Source: Nostoc sp. CHAB 5824 (GTDB lineage: Bacteria; Cyanobacteriota; Cyanobacteriia; Cyanobacteriales; Nostocaceae). From it: a stretch of DNA of 64,000 bases. A program made the position numbers and the translations under genes. The notes under the pieces are model-generated. The model had not been told where the DNA came from, did not search any database, and saw nothing but the letters and a program-made list of their open reading frames with translations. This document shows positions 27,900 to 34,844 of this stretch, piece after piece. The stretch's first letter is position 1, and every line of letters begins with the position of its first letter. Location: positions 114,531 through 178,530 of the forward strand of contig NZ_JAIVFT010000016.1 of NCBI RefSeq assembly GCF_020829665.1. Direction: 5' to 3'.

Positions 27900-29204
27900 A
27901 TGAGGACAAAAGAGATGATTGAGAAGTTGTCATCCAAAGCTTCCAGTAAAGGGTTAATTGCATTAGTAATTGCAGCTACTGCTATTACAGGTGGAATTGT
28001 TGTTTATGGGATTTCTCAGTTTGGGTTAATTGGTCAAACTGAGAAATCTGAGCCAGTAGAAACCACGCTCAAAAGTCAAAAAGTGGCTGCATTAGGACGG
28101 TTAGAACCGGAAGCAGAGGTAATTAGCTTGTTTGCGCCCTTAGCATTGGATGGCGATCGCATTGCCAAAATCCTAGTCAAAGAAGGCGATCGCACTAAAG
28201 CCGGACAGGTGGTAGCAATTTTAGACGCGCGCGATCGCTTGCAAACTGCTGTATTACAAGCCCAACAACAAGTCAGAGTTGCTCAAGCTAAACTTGCTCA
28301 AGTCCAAGCTGGAGCAAAAGCAGGAGAAATTCAGGCCCAGCAGGCAAGTGTTGAACGTCTCCAGGCTCAATCCCAAGGAGACAAAACAGCGCAACAGGAA
28401 GCGATATTTCGCATAAAAGCACAGTGGTCAGGAGACAAAATAGCGCAAGAAGCAACCATTAAGAAGCTAGAGGCAGAACTCAAAAATGCCGAAGCCGAAT
28501 ATCAACGTTATCAGCAGCTATATTCCCAAGGAGCAGTTTCTAATTCTTTGTATGATAGTAAGGGCTTGACTGTAGAAACCGCCAAACAGCAAGTAGACGA
28601 AGCCAAAGCAGTTCTCAACCGAATTAACACCACTGCTAGCAAACAACTTGCCGAAGCCAAAGCAGCACTCGCCCGCACTAACGCCACTGGTAGCAAGCAA
28701 GTTAGTGAAGCTAAAGCCACACTTACCAGTATTGCAGAAGTTCGACCTGTAGATGTAGCCGCAGCCAAGACAGAAGTTGAAAATGCGATCGCTACACTCA
28801 AACATGCCCAAACCGAGTTGGCGGGTGCTTACATCAAAGCACCAATGGCGGGACAAATCATAAAAATTCATACGCGAGTCGGAGAAAAAATTAGTGCTTC
28901 TGGCATTGCAGACTTAGCTCAAACAAACCAGATGATGGCAGTCGCAGAAGTTTATCAAACCGACATCAGTAAAGTGAAACTAGGACAACAGGCAGTTATT
29001 AGCAGTCAGGCATTTGTCGGTGAGCTGCGAGGAACCGTAGCCCAAATTGGTTTGCAGGTGAATAGACAAAACGTTTTCAGCAATCAGCCAGGGGAGAACC
29101 TTGATAGCCGAGTAGTTGAGGTGAAAATTCGCCTCAATTCTGAAGACAGCAAACGAGTTGCAGGTTTCACTAACTTACAGGTACAGACAGCAATTGAAAT
29201 ATAG
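27900..29204 (+). CDS. DevB-type periplasmic adaptor (membrane fusion) protein
   Basis: A 434-residue HlyD/DevB-family adaptor linking an inner-membrane ABC exporter with an outer-membrane channel. One N-terminal membrane helix (ALVIAATAITGGIVVYGI, about 20-42) is followed by a lipoyl half-motif (GRLEPEAEVISLFAP). Then comes a long coiled-coil hairpin with repeated Ala/Lys/Gln segments (about 110-290), the second lipoyl half (AGAYIKAPMAGQIIKIHTRVGEKI) and a beta-barrel. The coiled coil contains internal near-repeats such as KQLAEAKAAL and KQVSEAKATL. DevBCA in Anabaena exports heterocyst glycolipids, but several paralogues exist and this cargo is unknown. An ATG 15 nt downstream is an alternative start. 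Confidence 0.88.
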   Translation: MRTKEMIEKLSSKASSKGLIALVIAATAITGGIVVYGISQFGLIGQTEKSEPVETTLKSQKVAALGRLEPEAEVISLFAPLALDGDRIAKILVKEGDRTKAGQVVAILDARDRLQTAVLQAQQQVRVAQAKLAQVQAGAKAGEIQAQQASVERLQAQSQGDKTAQQEAIFRIKAQWSGDKIAQEATIKKLEAELKNAEAEYQRYQQLYSQGAVSNSLYDSKGLTVETAKQQVDEAKAVLNRINTTASKQLAEAKAALARTNATGSKQVSEAKATLTSIAEVRPVDVAAAKTEVENAIATLKHAQTELAGAYIKAPMAGQIIKIHTRVGEKISASGIADLAQTNQMMAVAEVYQTDISKVKLGQQAVISSQAFVGELRGTVAQIGLQVNRQNVFSNQPGENLDSRVVEVKIRLNSEDSKRVAGFTNLQVQTAIEI

Positions 29205-29259
29205 AGTTGTTGTTCGCTATCTCGTGTATTCTATCATTTTTTAGAAGGTGAATTCAATC

Positions 29260-29595
29260 ATGCTTAAAGTCATATATATTCTGCTTTGTGTACTTGGTTT
29301 TGTTCTACCTTACTCCCAGTTTGTTCCATTTATCTTAGAGCATGGTCTTGATATAAAGCTGTTTTTTGAACAACTTTTTGCCAACAAAATTTCTGGTTTT
29401 TTTGGCATGGATGTTATTGTTTCATCGCTAGTTTTGTGGTCATTTGTATTTTGGGAGGGAACACGTCTTAAAATGCAAAATCTCTGGGTTTATGTTGCCT
29501 GTAATCTTTTAGTTGGTGTGTCTTTAGGACTTCCCTTATTTTTGTTAATGCGACAGCGCCAGCTTGAACAGCAAGCTGAAACACTTGGTTATTAA
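29260..29595 (+). CDS. Small DUF2834-like membrane protein
   Basis: A protein of about 111 residues with three predicted membrane helices: a first near LKVIYILLCVLGFVLPYSQF, a second in VIVSSLVLWSFVFW and a third in ACNLLVGVSLGLPLFLL. The pattern and the WVYVACNLLVG segment fit the DUF2834 group. The ATG at 29260 follows AGAAGG by about 10 nt, so I prefer it to a GTG at 29248. The gene sits between devB and devC, an unusual position in a DevBCA set, and ends 14 nt before devC. It may be an accessory exporter subunit, which is inference. Confidence 0.75.
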   Translation: MLKVIYILLCVLGFVLPYSQFVPFILEHGLDIKLFFEQLFANKISGFFGMDVIVSSLVLWSFVFWEGTRLKMQNLWVYVACNLLVGVSLGLPLFLLMRQRQLEQQAETLGY

Positions 29596-29609
29596 GGGGT
29601 TTTTTCAAT

Positions 29610-30776
29610 ATGTTTTCTAAATTATTTCGCAAAACGCCGCTAGCATGGCGGCAGTTAATGAAAGAAAAAACCCGTCTGGCTGTTGCAGTCGCAGGTATTA
29701 CCTTTGCCGATATGCTAATGTTTATCCAGTTGGGATTTGAAAGTGCGCTTTTTGATGCAGCTGTGAAACCTCATCGCAATTTACAGGCAGATTTGGTTTT
29801 AATTAATCCCCAATTTCAAACTTTGTTTTCGGTAAAAAATTTTTCTAGAGAGCGACTATATCAAACATTAGGTTATGAAGGTGTTCAGTCAGTTAATTCT
29901 GTCTACATCAGCACTGGACAGTGGCGAAATCCTGAAACACGTCTTGAGCGTGCCATTTTGGTTTGGGGTGTTGATCCGGCACAACCCGCATTCAAATCGC
30001 CCGAAATTAACCAAAATCAGGAGCACCTTAAACAGTTGTATCAAGTTCTGTTTGACCAGGCAGGTCGTCCAGAATACGGGGCAGTTGGCGATATCTTTAA
30101 GAAAACAGGCAAATTTGACACGGAACTGAATAGTAAAGCCGTCTTTGTTAAAGGCTTGTTTACTGATGGAGCGTCCTTTGCTGCCGATGGTAATGTAATC
30201 ACCAGTGACTCTACCTTTCTCCAACTATTTCCACAGCGTAAACCTGATCGCATCGAAGTTGGGTTAATCACGCTTAAACCAGATGCCGATCCTGAAAAAG
30301 TGAAATTGCAACTTGTCAATGGACTACCTAAAGATATCAGAGTCTTGACTCCAGAAGAGTTTGCCAAAGTGGAGAGAACTTACTGGGAAGCTGGTACTGG
30401 CATTGGTTTTATTTTCGGTTTAGGTACAGGAGTTGGGTTTATCGTTGGCATCGTGATTGTCTACCAGATCCTTTACTCTGATGTTTCTGACCACTTGCCA
30501 GAATACGCCACCCTCAAAGCAATGGGATACACCGATAACTATCTCTTGGGAGTTCTAATTCAAGAAGCATTGTTATTAGCTATCTTAGGTTTTCTACCTG
30601 GATTCATCCTTTCTTTTGGATTGTATCAAGTCACCTACGCTGCGACGATGCTTCCTATTTTCATGAAAATGGAACGGGCGATACAGGTTTGGATTTTGAC
30701 CGTGATCATGTGTAGTGTTTCCGGGGCGATCGCTATGCGAAAACTACGCTCTGCTGACCCTGCCGATGTTTTTTAA
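29610..30776 (+). CDS. DevC-type ABC exporter permease
   Basis: A 388-residue FtsX/MacB-fold permease. One helix lies near the N-terminus (LAVAVAGITFADMLMFIQLGF) and is followed by a large periplasmic domain (about 50-260). Three helices follow (GFIFGLGTGVGFIVGIVIVYQIL, EALLLAILGFLPGFILSFGLY and the last near AIQVWILTVIMCSVSGAI). The cytoplasmic loop YATLKAMGYTDNYLLGVL contacts the ATPase. It would pair with DevA at 30843-31595 and the DevB adaptor. A palindromic repeat immediately follows the stop codon. Confidence 0.9.
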   Translation: MFSKLFRKTPLAWRQLMKEKTRLAVAVAGITFADMLMFIQLGFESALFDAAVKPHRNLQADLVLINPQFQTLFSVKNFSRERLYQTLGYEGVQSVNSVYISTGQWRNPETRLERAILVWGVDPAQPAFKSPEINQNQEHLKQLYQVLFDQAGRPEYGAVGDIFKKTGKFDTELNSKAVFVKGLFTDGASFAADGNVITSDSTFLQLFPQRKPDRIEVGLITLKPDADPEKVKLQLVNGLPKDIRVLTPEEFAKVERTYWEAGTGIGFIFGLGTGVGFIVGIVIVYQILYSDVSDHLPEYATLKAMGYTDNYLLGVLIQEALLLAILGFLPGFILSFGLYQVTYAATMLPIFMKMERAIQVWILTVIMCSVSGAIAMRKLRSADPADVF

Positions 30777-30780
30777 TACA

Positions 30781-30798
30781 GACGCGATTAATCGCGTC
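30781..30798. repeat. Palindromic GACGCGATTAATCGCGTC repeat between devC and devA
   Basis: A perfect 18-nt palindrome lies between the permease and ATPase genes. Diverged versions occur inside nifJ (36751-36813) and a further copy lies upstream of rsmI (57981-57998). In the transcript it forms a hairpin that could lower downstream expression or protect mRNA ends. Confidence 0.8.
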
Positions 30799-30842
30799 TC
30801 TACAAAAATTATTTTTCTATACCCAATGCTTTATAAAATCCT

Positions 30843-31595
30843 ATGTTGCAAAAATCTTTACCAGGAAATTCCAACTCAACGCTTTCTGTTTTAGAACCCG
30901 TGATTTCTATCAGTAACCTTAACCACTATTTTGGTGAAGGTGGGCTTCGCAAACAAGTATTATTCGACATTAATTTAGAGATTAACACTGGGGAAATTGT
31001 CATCATGACTGGCCCCTCTGGATCAGGAAAAACTACCCTATTGACCCTGATGGGTGGACTACGCTCTGCCCAAGAAGGTAGTCTCAAAATTTTAGGACAG
31101 GAAATCTGTGGTGCTAAAAAGCAACAATTAACGAAACTCCGCCGCCAAATTGGTTATATTTTCCAGGCTCATAACCTGATGACTTTTTTGACAGCAAGAG
31201 AAAATGTGCGAATGTCGCTAGAGTTGCATGACGATTTTCTTAATCAGAATATCGATGCCAAAGCGATCGCCATTTTAGAAACTGTCGGTTTAGCAGATCG
31301 TGTAGATTATTACCCAGAGAAACTATCTGGAGGGCAAAAACAACGGGTTGCGATCGCTCGTGCTTTAGTTAGCCATCCTAAGATTGTCTTAGCGGATGAA
31401 CCCACTGCTGCACTCGACAAAAAATCTGGGCGCGATGTCGTAGAAATAATGCAGAAGCTGGCCAAAGAACAAGGCTGTACGATTTTGCTAGTTACCCACG
31501 ATAACCGTATCCTCGATATTGCCGATCGCATCATTTATATGGAAGATGGTCAACTGAAGACTGATGGCACAGAATCTACCACAATAAGCAAGTAA
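30843..31595 (+). CDS. DevA-type ABC transporter ATPase
   Basis: The 250-residue ATPase drives the DevBC-type exporter. Motifs in order are Walker A MTGPSGSGKTTLLTLMGG (about residues 56-73), Q-loop YIFQAHNLM, ABC signature KLSGGQKQRVAIARAL, Walker B IVLADEPTAALD and switch His in LLVTHD. The 28-residue N-terminal extension before the first strand is slightly long. It is separated from the permease gene by 66 bp holding a palindromic repeat, but is the last gene of the same direction and set. Confidence 0.92.
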   Translation: MLQKSLPGNSNSTLSVLEPVISISNLNHYFGEGGLRKQVLFDINLEINTGEIVIMTGPSGSGKTTLLTLMGGLRSAQEGSLKILGQEICGAKKQQLTKLRRQIGYIFQAHNLMTFLTARENVRMSLELHDDFLNQNIDAKAIAILETVGLADRVDYYPEKLSGGQKQRVAIARALVSHPKIVLADEPTAALDKKSGRDVVEIMQKLAKEQGCTILLVTHDNRILDIADRIIYMEDGQLKTDGTESTTISK

Positions 31596-31808
31596 TACCA
31601 ATTCCTAATTCGTCAAACTTGCTTAAAAATGGCTGCTTAGAGGTCATTTATAAAGATAAAGTCGAATTTAATAAGCAAAATACCTAATTACTTTCTCATT
31701 TGTGTAATTCACGCATCTATTTTGGCGTATTGTTGAACCGTTAGCAAGAATCCTTCAACAGCTTACTCTACTAATATAGTCGTATACATTAGGTTTCTAG
31801 CTCTTGTT

Positions 31809-33212
31809 ATGACAACTCAGTTTTCCTGGACTAAACAGTGGTATCCTATTATTCCTTTAAGCTACTTAGATATTTTGAATCCTACTCCTATCACTCTTCT
31901 AGGGAAAAAACTGGTGATTTGGAGAGATAAAAATCAAAAGTGGATAGTAATGGATGATGTTTGTCCTCATAAGTTGGCACGACTATCTATGGGAAGCATC
32001 ACTGAAGATGGAAACTTAATGTGTAGACATCACGGTTGGTGTTTTAATGGTGAAGGGAAATGCACTAAAATTCCCATGTTGGTTGGTAGCCAAGCGGAAG
32101 TAACTGCTTGTGATAGTTTAAGGTCAAGAGTTACAACATATCCTACACAAGTGATCCAAGAATTGCTTTGGGTATGGCCAGATGATAGTTCAACAGCTTT
32201 GGAAGATTCTAACTCAAAGCAACCAGCTACTATACCTGAGTCTGAACTAGATATATCTTCCACCTCCTGGCACATGACAGAAGTTCCAGTTGGTTATACC
32301 GTGTCTGTTGAAAGTACTTTTGATCCTTCTCATGCAGAATTTCTTCATGAAGGAATAGGTGTTTTTTCACCTAAAACAGCTGTGCCTATGGAATATTTTG
32401 AATCTGTTGGAGAAATATCTGCTCAAGAAGGTTTTACTCTCAAACATCAAGGTTACAATCTGTTCAACAAAGATATGGAGGCGATACGGAAGTTTACTCC
32501 ACCCTGTTGTAATACTACAATATATCGTTACCCCAACAGCAAAACTATTATTTTTCAGTTATATTTTGTTCCAACACAACCAGGTTCCTGTAGGTATATT
32601 GGTAAATTTATTTCTGATGGAAGTTCAGTTAAAAGAAATTTTTGGTATGAGCTTCTCCCAAAGGATTTACAAACTGGGTTACAGCACTTATCCACATACA
32701 AGCTAAGTGACCAAGATTTATCAGCTATGCATTCCCAGGAAGTGAATCAATCATTATTAGATAAAAAATGGCAATGGGCATACTTTATGCCTTCTCGCTC
32801 TGACGTAGGTATTATAACTTTTAGAAAATGGCTAGATGAATTTGCTGGAGGTAGTCCTTCATGGCAAGGGTGTGTAGAAGACAGTGTTAAACAATTGAAT
32901 GATGAACAACTATATGACCGATGGCATAGACATACAAAGCATTGTCCAAGTTGTCGTAATTCTCTGGTTTTTCTCGAAAAAGTACAAACCATTAGTAATA
33001 TTTGCATTATTGTATTTGCACTATTAGCATTGGTTTTTATCTTGATAGGTGTTCACCTAAGTTTAGTGTTTATATCAACGATAATCGTAGTTTTGAGTTA
33101 TTTTTTATCATATAAATCTAACAATATAAAACAACTTTTTCTTAGTAGTATTCCCAATAGAGGTTTACCTTTGGTTAAACTTTATGGTAGCAATGCAAAA
33201 ATCCATAAATAA
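31809..33212 (+). CDS. Rieske non-heme iron oxygenase, pheophorbide a oxygenase-like
   Basis: The 467-residue protein has a Rieske [2Fe-2S] domain with ligands C52, H54, C72 and H75 (CPH and CRHH). The mononuclear iron site is in FDPSHAEFLHEG (Asp-x2-His-x4-His), followed by a PAO-type C-terminal domain. The end holds a CPSCRNSL motif, known in the ACD1/PTC52-like plastid group, and two membrane helices (ICIIVFALLALVFILIGVHL and LVFISTIIVVLSYFLS). Members oxidise chlorophyll-related or other hydrophobic ring compounds at membranes; the substrate here is not known. Its last 29 nt overlap the next gene, so the two may be translationally coupled. Confidence 0.85.
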   Translation: MTTQFSWTKQWYPIIPLSYLDILNPTPITLLGKKLVIWRDKNQKWIVMDDVCPHKLARLSMGSITEDGNLMCRHHGWCFNGEGKCTKIPMLVGSQAEVTACDSLRSRVTTYPTQVIQELLWVWPDDSSTALEDSNSKQPATIPESELDISSTSWHMTEVPVGYTVSVESTFDPSHAEFLHEGIGVFSPKTAVPMEYFESVGEISAQEGFTLKHQGYNLFNKDMEAIRKFTPPCCNTTIYRYPNSKTIIFQLYFVPTQPGSCRYIGKFISDGSSVKRNFWYELLPKDLQTGLQHLSTYKLSDQDLSAMHSQEVNQSLLDKKWQWAYFMPSRSDVGIITFRKWLDEFAGGSPSWQGCVEDSVKQLNDEQLYDRWHRHTKHCPSCRNSLVFLEKVQTISNICIIVFALLALVFILIGVHLSLVFISTIIVVLSYFLSYKSNNIKQLFLSSIPNRGLPLVKLYGSNAKIHK

Positions 33213-34062
33213 AGAATCGCCCCAATTCATCAACCATATTGTTTCAAGTTTGCAGTCAATTGAGGGAATTACAGCGATCGCACTGGGTGGTTCACGGGCA
33301 CGGGGCAACCATACCCTAAAGTCAGATGTGGATTTGGGGATTTATTACAATCCAGAAAACCCGCCCGATTTAATTGCTCTAAATCGCCTCGCCTGTGAGC
33401 TTGATGATAACCATCGCGTAAATTTGATTACTGCGATCGGGGAATGGGGAAAATGGATTAACGGCGGCGGTTGGCTACAGGTTCAAAGTGTAGGTGTAGA
33501 TTTTCTCTATCGCGATTTGACGAAGGTAAATCGTGTCATTGATGATTGCCATATAGGACGCATTACTATTGATTATCAACCAGGACATCCTCATGGCTTT
33601 GTGTCCTCTATTTATATGGGGGAAATTGCTCTTTGTCAGGCACTTTACGACCCTGATGGTGTTTTAGAAGCTTTGAAGATAAAAACAAAACCCTATCCAG
33701 AGCAGCTGAAACAGGCAACTATTGATACTTTCGCCTGGGAAATAAGTTTCTCGCTATTGGTCGCAAAAAAGGCGATTGCACGCGATGATGTTGTTTACGC
33801 AGCAGGTTGTTGTTTCCGCAGTGTGGCGTGTATGAATCAAGTTTTATTCGCGCTCAATGAAGATTACCTGTTGAATGAAAAAGGGGCAATCGCAGTTGCT
33901 AATAAGTTTGTTATTTGCCCGCAGGACTATCAACAACGGGTTGAGCAAGCGTTTACACTTTTAGCTGCCGATGCAAAATCAATAACTGAGGCGATCGCGA
34001 TTATTGAGGCGATTGAGGATGATTTGAGTCAATGGTATGGAAATCGGCGATTAGCAATGTAA
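33184..34062 (+). CDS. Nucleotidyltransferase-domain protein
   Basis: The 292-residue protein contains the polymerase-beta-like nucleotidyltransferase core: GGSRARGNHTLKSDVDLGIYY, with the GGSRARG loop and catalytic Asp pair in SDVDLGI. The C-terminal half is helical and resembles the helical domain of aminoglycoside-type adenylyltransferases (AWEISFSLLVAKKAIA, CCFRSVACMNQVLFAL). It would attach an NMP group to a small molecule or protein. The start ATG at 33184 lies inside the previous gene; a second ATG at 33193 is possible. The target is unknown and resistance activity is not implied. Confidence 0.8.
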   Translation: MVAMQKSINKESPQFINHIVSSLQSIEGITAIALGGSRARGNHTLKSDVDLGIYYNPENPPDLIALNRLACELDDNHRVNLITAIGEWGKWINGGGWLQVQSVGVDFLYRDLTKVNRVIDDCHIGRITIDYQPGHPHGFVSSIYMGEIALCQALYDPDGVLEALKIKTKPYPEQLKQATIDTFAWEISFSLLVAKKAIARDDVVYAAGCCFRSVACMNQVLFALNEDYLLNEKGAIAVANKFVICPQDYQQRVEQAFTLLAADAKSITEAIAIIEAIEDDLSQWYGNRRLAM

Positions 34063-34104
34063 TTTTTATTGCCATCTAATTAGAGTAGCAGAGGCTAATA
34101 TCGT

Positions 34105-34222
34105 GTCCGGCTAAAGACTTATCATTTAGACCGCAGTTCTTGCTGTTCTTGCTCTTAGCTGGGAGAAAGAGGCTTTTCCGATTTTTGCACAGATGCGGTA
34201 ATTATTAAGTGATTAACCGGAC
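34105..34222. mobile_element. MITE-like element with GTCCGG ends
   Basis: The ends carry imperfect inverted repeats: GTCCGGCTAAAGACTTA at the left and its near complement (TAAGTGATTAACCGGAC) at the right. The 118-bp interior is non-coding. It lies 9 bp before another MITE, so two elements are almost back to back. The target duplication was not resolved. Confidence 0.5.
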
Positions 34223-34231
34223 TTAATATAA

Positions 34232-34334
34232 TACCAATTCACGAAAATCCTGATACTTATAGATTTTTCGTAGGGGCATGGCATTGCCATGCCCCTACCA
34301 GCGTATTTGTATCATTGATTAAAGTGAAATGGTA
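34232..34334. mobile_element. MITE, intact copy (103 bp, TAA duplication)
   Basis: It starts TACCAATTCACG, ends GTGAAATGGTA and is flanked by TAA on both sides. The centre has a strong hairpin (GGGGCATGGC pairing with GCCATGCCCC, 34274-34296). A second copy at 43567-43917 has the same ends and TTA duplications but is split by another element. Non-coding. The right edge abuts a hicA remnant. TNA 3-bp duplications are known for some IS5-group transposases, which could mobilise it; this is inference. Confidence 0.8.
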
Positions 34335-34454
34335 TAAGTTGCCAGATAATTTACCTGTAACTGTAACTAAACCAGGTTTATCTGGATGTTTGAACTGTCG
34401 ATCACTACCTTTAGTTCTATCAAGATACCAACCATTAGCTTTCAGGAATGTAGG
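34335..34454 (-). pseudogene. hicA-type toxin gene remnant
   Basis: The minus strand reads LKANGWYLDRTKGSDRQF followed by KHPDKPGLVTVTGKLSGNL. This matches the HicA mRNA-interferase fold (normally GW-L-R-KGSH-QFKHP-KPGLVTV-GK). The catalytic His of the GSH motif is Asp here (GSD). There is no start codon, and the C-terminal helix expected after GKLSGNL is absent because the 103-bp MITE begins exactly there (shared TTA codon/TAA duplication). No HicB antitoxin gene remains nearby. Confidence 0.7.
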
Positions 34455-34844
34455 CTTTGCTTTGCTTTGCCCACTAAACCCTGCCTATGTGTATTTCAAA
34501 AATTAAATAAAAGTCGTATATCAGAGATTCCCGACCCTATACCCCACAAAAAAGAATAAATTATTTTAAAGTGTTATCAAATAAAGACTTTGGTCATTGA
34601 GTACATTATTAATACATATTAATAGATGCAGTATTGCGGATGAGATATTAATAGATGCAGTATTGATTGAAAGTTAATTTAAACGCCTAAAGGTATCAAC
34701 AAACTATCCTTTAAACACGGAGTAAATCCTACCGTTAAATCTTTAATGCAGATAATACACTTACTTTCTAGTACTGGCTATTTCTGATTCTTATATTCAC
34801 GTGTTCTGATAATGCAGCTTAGAGGCGAGGACAAAAATTATATT
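34455..34844. promoter_or_regulatory. Leader region upstream of nifJ
   Basis: About 390 bp with a 21-nt direct repeat (34616-34636 and 34645-34665, containing AATAGATGCAGTATTG) spaced 29 bp. The repeat could be a binding site array for a regulator of nifJ. In other heterocystous cyanobacteria nifJ responds to iron or nitrogen supply, but I saw no certain NtcA or Fur site. No other gene is visible. Confidence 0.45.

Noticed and set aside
28511..28871. Minus-strand open frames with Ser/Ala/Val-rich translation
   Set aside because: Shadows of the Ala/Lys-rich coiled coil of the DevB-type adaptor.
27900..31595. Assignment of these genes as the heterocyst glycolipid exporter devBCA itself
   Set aside because: Cyanobacteria have several DevBCA paralogues. 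The tetR and DUF2834 neighbours argue for a different cargo, so only the type is named.
34315..34506. 63-codon plus-strand open frame
   Set aside because: It begins inside the MITE and runs antisense to the hicA remnant, which has the recognisable protein sequence.
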